NCBI RefSeq assembly: GCF_001270495.1
Contig: NZ_LGUR01000197.1
Coordinates: 1 to 64,000, forward strand
Source: Streptomyces viridochromogenes
GTDB taxonomy: Bacteria; Actinomycetota; Actinomycetes; Streptomycetales; Streptomycetaceae
Direction: 5' to 3'
Length of the DNA stretch: 64,000 nucleotides
Shown piece by piece: positions 26,537 to 36,674 of this stretch. How positions within the stretch are numbered: the first letter of the stretch is position 1; every line of letters starts with the position of its first letter. Both the position numbers and the translations under genes were made by a program. The notes beneath the pieces are model-generated. The model made no database searches and was not told where the DNA came from. It worked only from the letters and a program-made list of their open reading frames with translations.

Positions 26537-27607
26537 GTGAGGGACACACGAGAGAGCCGGCTGCTCCTGGTGCTGCTGATCGCGATCGCGTTCGCGCTGA
26601 TCACGGTGGACATCCGCGGCGGTGAGGATTCCCCGGTCGACGGCGCTCGGTCCGCCGCGGCCACGGTCTTCGGCCCGATCGAGAACGGTGTGTCGTCGGC
26701 GGTCGACCCGGTCGGCAACGCGGTCGCGGCGATCCGTGACTCCGGCGAGCGCCACGACCGGCTCGCCGCGCTGGAGCAGGAGAACGCCGCCCTCAAGGCG
26801 AGGCTCGGCAGCGACGACCGCAACCGCAGCCGGCTGAAGCAGCTGGACAAGATGCTGAAGGTCGCGGGCGAGGGCCAGTACGGCATCAAGGGCGCCGAGG
26901 TCATCGCCATCGGTGCGGCCCAGGGCTTCTCCTGGACGATCACCATCGACATCGGCGAGAACGACGGCATCCGGCGCGACATGACCGTCCTGAACGGGGA
27001 CGGGCTGGTCGGGCGGGTCACCACCGTCGGTCCCAACACGGCGACCGTGCTCCTCGCCAACGACCCCGACTTCACCGTGGGCACCCGCATGGAGTCCAGC
27101 GACGAGCTCGGCTTCGCCTCCGGCCAGGGCGACCGCCCGCTGCGCGTCGAACTCCTCAACGGCAAGGCCGAGGTGAAGAAGGGCGACCGGCTCGTCACCT
27201 TCGGCTCCCAGGCCGACAAGCCCTTCGTGCCCGGCGTCCCCGTCGGTGTCGTCTCCCGCGTCGACCCGTCCGGCGGCGGTCTGACCCGCACCCTCTACGT
27301 CACGCCGTACGCCGCCTTCTCCAAGCTCGACATCGTCGGCGTCGTCGTCCAGGCCCCCACCAAGGACCCGCGCGACACGGTGCTCCCGGACAAGCCCGAG
27401 CCGACCCCCACGCCGACCGTGACGGTCACCGTCACGCCGGGCGCCGAGGACCCGGACGGCCAGAACCAGCCTCAGGCGGACGGCCGGAACCAGCCTCAGG
27501 CGGACGGCCAGAACCAGCCTCAGGCGGACGGTCAGTACGAGCCGCAGGCCGACGGCCGGTATCAGCCTCCGGGCGACGACCAGAACCAGTACGAGCAAGA
27601 GCAGTAG
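26537..27607 (+). CDS. mreC: Rod-shape-determining protein MreC
   Basis: 356 residues. A short cytoplasmic start, one membrane helix (about 8-24, RLLLVLLIAIAFALITV), a coiled coil (RLAALEQENAALKARLG, about 75-90) and the two beta-barrel MreC domains (VIAIGAAQGFSWTITIDIG; GLVGRVTTVGPNTA). It scaffolds RodA and PBP2 outside the membrane. The GTG start follows GAGGAAGG. The last 65 or so residues are an unusual tail: TPTPTVTVTVTPG, then five 8-residue units of the type NQPQADGQ. That tail is not part of the family core. Confidence 0.95.
   Translation: MRDTRESRLLLVLLIAIAFALITVDIRGGEDSPVDGARSAAATVFGPIENGVSSAVDPVGNAVAAIRDSGERHDRLAALEQENAALKARLGSDDRNRSRLKQLDKMLKVAGEGQYGIKGAEVIAIGAAQGFSWTITIDIGENDGIRRDMTVLNGDGLVGRVTTVGPNTATVLLANDPDFTVGTRMESSDELGFASGQGDRPLRVELLNGKAEVKKGDRLVTFGSQADKPFVPGVPVGVVSRVDPSGGGLTRTLYVTPYAAFSKLDIVGVVVQAPTKDPRDTVLPDKPEPTPTPTVTVTVTPGAEDPDGQNQPQADGRNQPQADGQNQPQADGQYEPQADGRYQPPGDDQNQYEQEQ
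27455..27574 (+). repeat. 24-bp tandem repeat in mreC
   Basis: Five consecutive 24-base units, each starting GACGG, at 27455, 27479, 27503, 27527 and 27551. The first three differ only at CAGAAC/CGGAAC; the last two have diverged. Confidence 0.9.
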
Positions 27608-27620
27608 GAGCTGAAGCCCC

Positions 27621-28316
27621 ATGCGCGTCAACCGAATCCTGCTCTCCTCCGCCCTGATCGTCGTCGCCCTGGTGGTCCAGGTGAGCGTCCTGGCCCGCCT
27701 CCACCTCCCGGGCGCCGTCCCCGACCTGCTGCTGCTCACGGTCCTGGGCCTCGCCATGGTCTACGGCCATGTCGGCGGCGCCCTCGTCGGCTTCGGCGCC
27801 GGCCTGCTCGCCGACCTCGCCCCGCCCGCCGACCATGCCGCCGGCCGCTATGCGCTGGTGCTGTGCGTCATCGGCTATCTCGTCGGGCTCATCAAACCCG
27901 ACAACGGCCGGCTCAAGTCGGCCACCGGGCCGATGGTGGTCGTGGTCGTCGCAGCGATCGGCACGACCCTGATGTACGCCGGGGTCGGTGCCCTCGTCGG
28001 GGACACCGCGGCCCGTCATGTCGGCCTCGGCAGCTTGGTGTTCACGGCCGCGCTGTACGACCTGCTGCTCGCCCCGTTCGTGGTCCCCGGGATCATGGCG
28101 CTGGCCCGGCGCGCGGAGAACGACCCGCTGGCCGACAGCAACTCCCAGACGAAGAAGCCCGACATCTCCACCGGCTGGCTCTCCGGCGGCACCGGCCTGC
28201 GCATCGGCGGCCAGCGCGGCGGGCTGAAGGGCGGCCTGAAGGGCGGTCTGAAGGTGAAGGCGGTGCGGGCGCGAACGGCCCGCGCCGGACGCATCAAGGG
28301 GGTCAAGCGGCTGTGA
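27621..28316 (+). CDS. mreD: Rod-shape-determining membrane protein MreD
   Basis: 231 residues. Residues 5-165 form five to six membrane segments with the MreD feature of early charged residues around RLHLPGAVPDLLLL. A basic cytoplasmic C-terminal extension follows (about 175-231), including three GGLK units and a run of Arg/Lys, longer than in most MreD proteins. It starts 13 bases after mreC. It bridges MreC with the RodA-PBP2 synthase. Confidence 0.93.
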   Translation: MRVNRILLSSALIVVALVVQVSVLARLHLPGAVPDLLLLTVLGLAMVYGHVGGALVGFGAGLLADLAPPADHAAGRYALVLCVIGYLVGLIKPDNGRLKSATGPMVVVVVAAIGTTLMYAGVGALVGDTAARHVGLGSLVFTAALYDLLLAPFVVPGIMALARRAENDPLADSNSQTKKPDISTGWLSGGTGLRIGGQRGGLKGGLKGGLKVKAVRARTARAGRIKGVKRL

Positions 28317-28485
28317 GGCCAGGGGAGTTCACCCGGACGGGTGAGGCCAGGAGGAACCGGGCCGCACGGGCCGGCCGTTCATCACTCGTACACACACGGT
28401 CGTACACGCACGGTTGTACGCACGCAGTCGCATCCGCACCGGTACTCGCGCCGGTACGCGCACCTGAGAGGGGGAGGCAGCCGCA

Positions 28486-30747
28486 GTGACCAACATCCCC
28501 GAGACCGGCCGGACGCCACGCGTCCAGATCCGGCTCATCGTCATCCAGGTCCTCGTCCTCTCCCTCCTCGGCACCCTCGGCGGGCGCCTGTGGTACCTCC
28601 AGATCCGCGAGGGCGACGCGTACGCCAAGGAGGCGTCCGGCAACCACGTCCAGCAGGTCGTGCAGCCCGCCGTGCGCGGCTCGATCCTGGACGCCCGCGG
28701 CGTGCCGCTCGCCGACAACGAGACACGGCTGGTGGTCTCCGCCTCCCGCACCGACCTGCTGAAGATGAAGGACGACGGCGAGGCAGTCCTCACCAAGCTG
28801 GCCGCCGTGCTGGGCATGACGCCCAAGGAGGTCAGGGAGAAGGTCCGGCTGTGCGACGCCGAGACCCCGCAGCCGTGCTGGAACGGCTCGCCGTACCAGC
28901 CGATCCCCATCACCGACGAGGCCACCCCCAAGCAGGCCCTGCAGATCCGTGAGCGCGCCGAGGACTTCCCCGGCATCACCGCCGAGCCGCAGGCCCTCCG
29001 CCGCTACCCGAGCCCCGGCGAGTCCAACACCGCCCAGGTACTCGGCTATCTCTCCCCGGTCACCGACGAGGAGCTCCAGCAGGCGCAGGACACCGACTCG
29101 CCGTACCTGCGCTCCGACCAGGTCGGCCGCTCCGGCCTGGAGCGGCAGTACGACAAGCAACTGCGCGGCAAGGCCGGCGTCACCCGCTACGAGGTCGACA
29201 ACCTCGGCCGGGTCATCGGCCAGGCCAAGGCGGACGCCGCGCAGCCTGGCTCCAACCTCGTCACCAGCATCGACGCCCGCGTGCAGCGAGTCGCCGAGTA
29301 CGAGCTCAACCAGGCGATGAAGGACGCCCGCAAGGAGTGGGACCGCAACACCAACGAGCCGTACAAGGCGGACTCCGGCGCGGTCATCGTGATGGAGGCC
29401 AAGACCGGCCGCATCGTCGCCATGGCGTCCAACCCGACCTACGACCCCAATGCCTGGGTCGGCGGCATCTCCGCCAAGGACTACAAGAGGCTCACCGGCA
29501 AGGCCTCCAACTACCCGCTGCTCAACCGGGCGATCCAGGGCCAGTCGGCCCCCGGCTCCATCTTCAAGGTCGTCCCGACGGCCGCCGCGGTGAACGCGGG
29601 CTACTCCTTCGACGGCCCGTACCAGTGCTCCAGCTCGTACTCCATCGGCGGCCAGGTCTTCAAGAACTTCGAGTCCAAGGGGTACGGCCCGATCAGCCTC
29701 GGCCGCGCCCTGGAGGTCTCCTGCGACACCGTCTTCTACCGGCTCTCCCACGAGGAGTGGAAGCGGGACGGCGGCACCAAGCCGAAGAAGAACGCCAACG
29801 ACTGGTTCTACAAGACGGCCCACCAGTTCGGCCTCGGTGCGGAGACCGGCATCGACCTGCCCAACGAGGTCACCGGCCGCGTCCCCGACCGCCAGTGGAA
29901 GCTGGACTACTGGAAGGCCAACAAGGACGCCTGGTGCAAGTACGGCAAGAGGGACGGCAGCTACGCCGAGAAGATCGCCTACGAGAACTGCCTCGAAGGC
30001 AACCGGCTGCGCGCCGGTGACTCCGTGAACTACTCCATCGGACAGGGCGACACCCTCGTCACCCCCATCCAGATGGCCACCATCTACTCGGCCATCTCCA
30101 ACGGCGGCACCCTCTACGACCCCACGGTCGGCAAGGCCGTCGTGAGCGCCGACGGCAAGACCGTCGAGGAGATCAAGCCCACGTCGCACGGCAAGCTGCC
30201 GATAAGCAAGCAGACGCTGGCCTCGATGGACGACGCCCTCGCAGGCGTCGCCACCCGCGGTACCGCCGCCTGGCGGTTCGCGGACGTCGGCTGGCCGCAG
30301 GACAAGATCCCGATGCATGCCAAGACCGGTACCGCTGAGGTCTACGGCAAGCAGACGACCTCGTGGTTCGCGACGTACACCAAGGACTACTCGGTCGTCA
30401 TGACGATCTCCCAGGGTGGTACGGGTTCGGGCGCCTCCGGTCCGGCCGTGCGCAACATCTACGACGCGCTGTACGGCGTCTCCGACGATGGCGAGATCAA
30501 CAAGAAGAACGCGCTGCTGCCCACGCCCCAGAAGAGCCTGCCGAAGGTCCGCACGGACGGCACCATCACCTCGCCGAAGGTCTCCAAGGACCCGGCGAAG
30601 GACCAGCGGGCCAGCCAGAAGGGCGAGGCCGAGCCGGACGAGCAGCAGCTCGCCGGGACCGTGGCGACGCCGACGCCCGAGAACCGGGACACCCGGCGCA
30701 GGCGACGCAGGGCGCGGCGGAGGGGAAGCCGGAGGATGCTCACATGA
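28486..30747 (+). CDS. mrdA: Class B penicillin-binding protein 2 (transpeptidase)
   Basis: 753 residues. One N-terminal membrane helix (about 14-32), the dimerisation/pedestal domain (RGSILDARGVPLADNE), and the transpeptidase domain with the three active-site motifs: Ser358-Ile-Phe-Lys361, Ser412-Cys-Asp414 and Lys613-Thr-Gly615. It cross-links peptidoglycan made by RodA. The GTG start has GAGGGGGAGG about 8 bases upstream. The 169-base spacer before it carries CGTACAC/GCACGG-type short repeats. Its TGA overlaps the rodA ATG (ATGA), showing translational coupling. The last 110 residues are a charged tail ending in RRRRRARRRGSRR. Confidence 0.96.
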   Translation: MTNIPETGRTPRVQIRLIVIQVLVLSLLGTLGGRLWYLQIREGDAYAKEASGNHVQQVVQPAVRGSILDARGVPLADNETRLVVSASRTDLLKMKDDGEAVLTKLAAVLGMTPKEVREKVRLCDAETPQPCWNGSPYQPIPITDEATPKQALQIRERAEDFPGITAEPQALRRYPSPGESNTAQVLGYLSPVTDEELQQAQDTDSPYLRSDQVGRSGLERQYDKQLRGKAGVTRYEVDNLGRVIGQAKADAAQPGSNLVTSIDARVQRVAEYELNQAMKDARKEWDRNTNEPYKADSGAVIVMEAKTGRIVAMASNPTYDPNAWVGGISAKDYKRLTGKASNYPLLNRAIQGQSAPGSIFKVVPTAAAVNAGYSFDGPYQCSSSYSIGGQVFKNFESKGYGPISLGRALEVSCDTVFYRLSHEEWKRDGGTKPKKNANDWFYKTAHQFGLGAETGIDLPNEVTGRVPDRQWKLDYWKANKDAWCKYGKRDGSYAEKIAYENCLEGNRLRAGDSVNYSIGQGDTLVTPIQMATIYSAISNGGTLYDPTVGKAVVSADGKTVEEIKPTSHGKLPISKQTLASMDDALAGVATRGTAAWRFADVGWPQDKIPMHAKTGTAEVYGKQTTSWFATYTKDYSVVMTISQGGTGSGASGPAVRNIYDALYGVSDDGEINKKNALLPTPQKSLPKVRTDGTITSPKVSKDPAKDQRASQKGEAEPDEQQLAGTVATPTPENRDTRRRRRRARRRGSRRMLT

Positions 30748-31943
30748 CCGGCGCCAACAGTTTCCAGGTCTCCGGGTACGGGCCCGAACGGGCGGGCTGG
30801 ACCCGCTTGTTCGCCCGCGACTCGCTCGCCCGCCGACTGGACTGGCCGATACTGCTGTCGGCGATCGCGCTGTCGCTGATCGGCTCGATCCTCGTCTTCT
30901 CGGCGACCCGCAACCGCACCGAGCTCAACCAGGGTGACCAGTACTACTTCCTCATCCGGCACATCCTGAACACCGGTATCGGGATCGCCCTGATGATCGG
31001 GACCGTGTGGCTGGGACACCGCGCCCTGCGCACGGCCGTGCCGATCCTGTACGGCGTCTCGGTCTTCCTGATCCTGCTGGTGCTCACCCCGCTCGGCTCC
31101 ACCATCAACGGCGCCCACTCCTGGATCAAGCTCCCCGGCGGCTTCTCGCTCCAGCCCTCGGAGTTCGTGAAGGTCACGATCATCCTGGGCATGGCGATGC
31201 TGCTGGCGACGAGAGTGGACGCGGGTGACAAGCAGTACCCCGACCACCGCACGGTGGTGCAGGCGTTGGGCCTGGCCGCCGTACCGATGCTGATCGTGCT
31301 GCTCATGCCCGACCTCGGCTCGGTCATGGTGATGGTGGTGATCGTTCTGGGCGTGCTGCTCGCGTCCGGTTCCTCCAACCGCTGGGTCTTCGGGCTGATC
31401 GGCGCGGGCACCATGGGGGCGATCGCGGTCTGGCAGCTGGGCGTCCTGGACGACTACCAGATCGCCCGCTTCGCGGCCTTCGCCAACCCCGAACTCGACC
31501 CGGCGGGCGTCGGCTACAACACCAACCAGGCACGCATCGCGATCGGCTCGGGCGGGCTCGCGGGCTCGGGACTGTTCCACGGCTCGCAGACGACCGGCCA
31601 GTTCGTGCCGGAGCAGCAGACCGACTTCGTCTTCACCGTCGCGGGGGAGGAGCTGGGCTTCATCGGCGGCGGGCTGATCATCCTGCTCCTCGGCGTGATC
31701 CTGTGGCGCGCCTGCCGCATCGCACGCGAGACGACCGAGCTGTACGGGACGATCGTCGCCGCGGGAATCGTGGCGTGGTTCGCCTTCCAGGCCTTCGAGA
31801 ACATCGGCATGACCCTCGGAATCATGCCGGTGACCGGCCTGCCGCTGCCGTTCGTGTCCTACGGCGGGTCGTCGATGTTCGCGGTGTGGGTGGCGGTGGG
31901 GTTGTTGCAGTCGATTCGGGTACAGCGCCCGATGTCGGCGTGA
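30744..31943 (+). CDS. rodA: SEDS-family peptidoglycan glycosyltransferase RodA
   Basis: 399 residues from the ATG at 30744, with GGAGG seven bases upstream and 4 bases of overlap with mrdA. About ten membrane segments. GAHSWIKLPGGFSLQPSEF and LLMPDLGSVMVM contain the SEDS catalytic Asp region, and LPLPFVSYGGSSM is the family C-terminal signature. It polymerises lipid II and works with the upstream transpeptidase. In Streptomyces this gene (Sfr) is needed for sporulation septa and spore wall. Confidence 0.95.
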   Translation: MTGANSFQVSGYGPERAGWTRLFARDSLARRLDWPILLSAIALSLIGSILVFSATRNRTELNQGDQYYFLIRHILNTGIGIALMIGTVWLGHRALRTAVPILYGVSVFLILLVLTPLGSTINGAHSWIKLPGGFSLQPSEFVKVTIILGMAMLLATRVDAGDKQYPDHRTVVQALGLAAVPMLIVLLMPDLGSVMVMVVIVLGVLLASGSSNRWVFGLIGAGTMGAIAVWQLGVLDDYQIARFAAFANPELDPAGVGYNTNQARIAIGSGGLAGSGLFHGSQTTGQFVPEQQTDFVFTVAGEELGFIGGGLIILLLGVILWRACRIARETTELYGTIVAAGIVAWFAFQAFENIGMTLGIMPVTGLPLPFVSYGGSSMFAVWVAVGLLQSIRVQRPMSA

Positions 31944-32707
31944 CCGCTGCGCTGGGCTGGGGCCGTGGGGGCTGACTGGTAGCTGCGGCGCCGGCCGGGG
32001 CCGGGGGCGTCAGGTGGGTCCTGGAGTGCCGGTGCGGCGACGGGGGTGGAGTGAGGACCTGGCGCTGAGGGCTGGAGTGACGGCCTGGCGCCGAGGGCTG
32101 GAGTGCTGACCTCGCGCCGTGCCGCCGGGCCGGGACTGTGGTGCCAGCAGGGGCCGAGGGACGGCTGGGCCTCGGCTGGGGCCGCGGCGGCTGACCGGTG
32201 CGGGGGTGCCCGCCGTGGACTTGGAGCTGTGGCGCCGGACCGGACCTGCGGTGGCCTGCCGAGTTGGTCTGTGTGTCTGTCGGGACGGGGCGTCTGTCTC
32301 GCCGAGTTGGTCTGTGTGTCCGCCGGATTGGTGCGTCCGCCTCGCCGATCGGGTCCGTGCGTCCCCGGCGGATCAGTTCCGCTGCCCCGCCGAACCGGTC
32401 CGTCCGCCCCTGGTCCGTCCGCCCCCGGCCCGGTCGCCCCCGACCCGGGCCGTCCGCCCGCCGGATCCGTCCGGCTGCCCCGCGGAACCGAACCGGTCCC
32501 TCCGCCCCGCTCAACGGTCCCTTGCCCCGCCGAACCTGTACCGTGCGCCCCGCCGAACCTGTACCGTGCGCCCCGCCCAACCGGTACCGTGCGCCCCGCC
32601 GGACCCGGCCGCAAGGGCCTGTTTCTCTGTCGTCGCCCCCCTGTTCGCCTGCGGTTCATGGCTGGTAAGCCCTGTCATCCGGGTCCGACTCCCACTAGAT
32701 TCGGGTC
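31944..32707. repeat. Repeat-rich intergenic region without a supported gene
   Basis: 764 bases of low-complexity GC sequence. Seen: GGAGTG-anchored units of about 30 bases at 32048-32110; two GAGTTGGTCTGTGTGTC blocks (32262 and 32307); CCGAACCGGTCCGTCCGCC-type units (32390-32510); and three TGTACCGTGCGCCCCGCC units of 23 bases at about 32536-32600. Long open frames exist in several phases, but they follow the repeats, lack ribosome binding sites and match no family. A promoter for the CYTH-CHAD gene should lie at its right end. Confidence 0.7.
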
Positions 32708-34210
32708 ATGGCGGACACGAAGCGCGAAATCGAGCGGAAGTATGAGTCCGACGACAGCGGCCTGCCCGATCTGACCGGCGTTGCCGGTGTCGAGGCCGTG
32801 ATCGACAAGGGTGTCGCGCATCTGGACGCCACCTACTACGACACCGCGGACGAGCGCCTCGATGCGTCGTCGATCACCCTGCGCCGCAGAACCGGTGGCT
32901 CCGACGCGGGCTGGCATCTGAAGTTCCCCGTCGCTCCGGGGGTACGGGACGAGGTCCAGGCCCCGCTGTCCGACGCCCTGCCCGACGCGCTCGCCGGCCT
33001 CGTCCGTTCCCGGGTACGGGACGCCGAGCTGGCGCCCGTGGTCCGGCTGCGTTCCGAGCGCGACGTGCGCGACCTCGTGGACGCCGACGGCCGGGTGCTG
33101 GCCGAGGTCAGCGTGGACGCCGTACACGCGCAACGGCTCGCCGGAGGGGACGGCAGTGCCCAGTGGACCGAGATCGAGGTGGAGCTGGCGGACGGCGTCG
33201 ACCCGGCCTTCCTCGACAAGGTGGAGAAGCGGTTGCGCAAGGCAGGCGTACGGCCGTCGAAGTCGACGTCGAAGCTCGCGCGAGCCCTGGCCGAGACCGC
33301 ACCGAAGAAGCCCGCCCCCGCGTCCGCCGAGGACCCGGTGACCGCGGGCGACCACGTGCTCGCGTACGTCCGTGCCCAGCGGGACGCGATCGTCGAGCTC
33401 GACCCCGCCGTACGCCAGGACGTCGAGGACTCCGTCCACAGCATGCGCGTCGCCACCCGCCGGATGCGCAGCACCTTCAAGTCCTTCGGCAAGGTCCTGG
33501 ACCGGGCGGTCACCGATCCCATCGGTGACGAGCTGAAGTGGCTGGCCGGCGAGCTGGGCGTGGACCGGGACCGGGAGGTGCTGAACGAACGTCTGTCGGC
33601 CGCTCTCGACGAGGTGCCCCACGCGCTGGTGTCCGGTCCGGTCGTCGAGCGGCTGAGCCAATGGGCGGGTGACAGGCCCGGCGGGGCGAGCAGCCGGCTG
33701 ATCGGGGTGCTCGACTCCCGCCGCTACCTGGACCTGCTCGATGCCGTGGACGGGGTGCTCACCGACCCGCCGCTGCGGAAGGCGGCCGGGAAGAAGCCCG
33801 GCAAGGTGCTCCCCAAGGCCGTGCGGAAGGACTTCGGCAAGGTGTCCGCGCTCGTCGGGCAGGCGCTGGAGCTGGAACCCGGCACCGACCGGGACGTCGC
33901 CATCCACGAGGCCCGCAAGAAGACCAAGCGCACCCGCTACGCGGCGGAGGCCGCCACGCCCGCCCTGGGCAAGCCCGCCAAGGCCCTGACCAAGGCCATG
34001 AAGTCCTTGCAGAACCTGCTCGGGGAGCACCAGGACAGCGTCATGGCCCGCCAGACCCTGCGCGAGCTGTCCGCGGTCGCACACGCGGCGGGGGAGAGCG
34101 CCTTCACATACGGGTTGCTGTACGGGCGTGAGGAGCAGCGGGCGGCGGCCGTGGAGGCCGAGCTGCCCGGGGTCTGGGACGGGATCAAGGGCGGGGCGGA
34201 CGTCCTCTGA
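32708..34210 (+). CDS. CYTH and CHAD domain protein
   Basis: 500 residues. The N-terminal CYTH (triphosphate tunnel) domain has the EIERKYE signature at 7-13 and alternating acidic/basic strands (LRRRTGG, WHLKFP, EIEVEL). The CHAD domain (about 220-490) has the conserved histidines and basic helices: HSMRVATRRMRS and IHEARKKTKRTRY. CYTH enzymes cleave inorganic triphosphate or make cAMP. CHAD domains bind polyphosphate, so the fusion points to polyphosphate or triphosphate metabolism. The ATG has no clear Shine-Dalgarno; it may be translated from a short leader. Confidence 0.93.
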   Translation: MADTKREIERKYESDDSGLPDLTGVAGVEAVIDKGVAHLDATYYDTADERLDASSITLRRRTGGSDAGWHLKFPVAPGVRDEVQAPLSDALPDALAGLVRSRVRDAELAPVVRLRSERDVRDLVDADGRVLAEVSVDAVHAQRLAGGDGSAQWTEIEVELADGVDPAFLDKVEKRLRKAGVRPSKSTSKLARALAETAPKKPAPASAEDPVTAGDHVLAYVRAQRDAIVELDPAVRQDVEDSVHSMRVATRRMRSTFKSFGKVLDRAVTDPIGDELKWLAGELGVDRDREVLNERLSAALDEVPHALVSGPVVERLSQWAGDRPGGASSRLIGVLDSRRYLDLLDAVDGVLTDPPLRKAAGKKPGKVLPKAVRKDFGKVSALVGQALELEPGTDRDVAIHEARKKTKRTRYAAEAATPALGKPAKALTKAMKSLQNLLGEHQDSVMARQTLRELSAVAHAAGESAFTYGLLYGREEQRAAAVEAELPGVWDGIKGGADVL

Positions 34211-34253
34211 GCCTTCGGACGTGCTGAGGGTGTCCGCGGCCGCGTTAGGCTAG

Positions 34254-36263
<2,010 letters not shown>

Positions 36264-36674
36264 GGTGGGCGAGGCGCTCGGTCGGGGTTTCCCGTCCGAG
36301 CTCGTCGGTGCGATTGGCGTCGCCTCGTACGCCGCTCCCAGGCCCTGCTGGGGCCCCTCACCTCGTCTCTGAGGCGGAGTGGGTCTGAGGGTCGTTCCAG
36401 GCGGGAGCGCGCAAGCATCGCCTGTGATCCCCTTCTTGTTCAGAAGGGGATCATTGGTGTACCCGGATCTTCCCTCTCGCGTCTGCCAACCCCGCCCGTC
36501 AGGATCTCTTGGCCTGGATGCAGATGTAGGGCCAGCTAGGACGGGGGAGGTCTCAGAACGGTCAACTGAGCTCCTCCGAGGGCCCCTGCGCGGTTGGCTG
36601 GTGCGGTCGGAGCCTGGCAGAGGCGTTGCTCCGGCAAGCTGAAGGCCGGTTGGTGTACTCAGGGGGCTGCAAGG
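36264..36674. other. Left part of the island, no gene seen
   Basis: About 410 bases between the radical SAM gene and the NACHT gene. It contains a perfect 10-bp hairpin (GATCCCCTTC/GAAGGGGATC, 36426-36452) that can end the radical SAM transcript. The rest should hold the NACHT promoter; no clear -10/-35 pair was found. Open frames here have no protein-like codon use. Confidence 0.6.
36426..36452 (+). terminator. Perfect 10-bp hairpin terminator
   Basis: GATCCCCTTC, loop TTGTTCA, GAAGGGGATC, followed by ATTGGTGT. It is 163 bases after the radical SAM stop and inside the island, so it shields the NACHT gene from upstream transcription. Confidence 0.7.

Noticed and set aside
32103..32774. Overlapping Pro/Arg-rich open frames in the rodA to CYTH-CHAD spacer
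   Set aside because: They follow the minisatellite repeats in several phases at once, lack ribosome binding sites, and run into the CYTH-CHAD start in the wrong frame.
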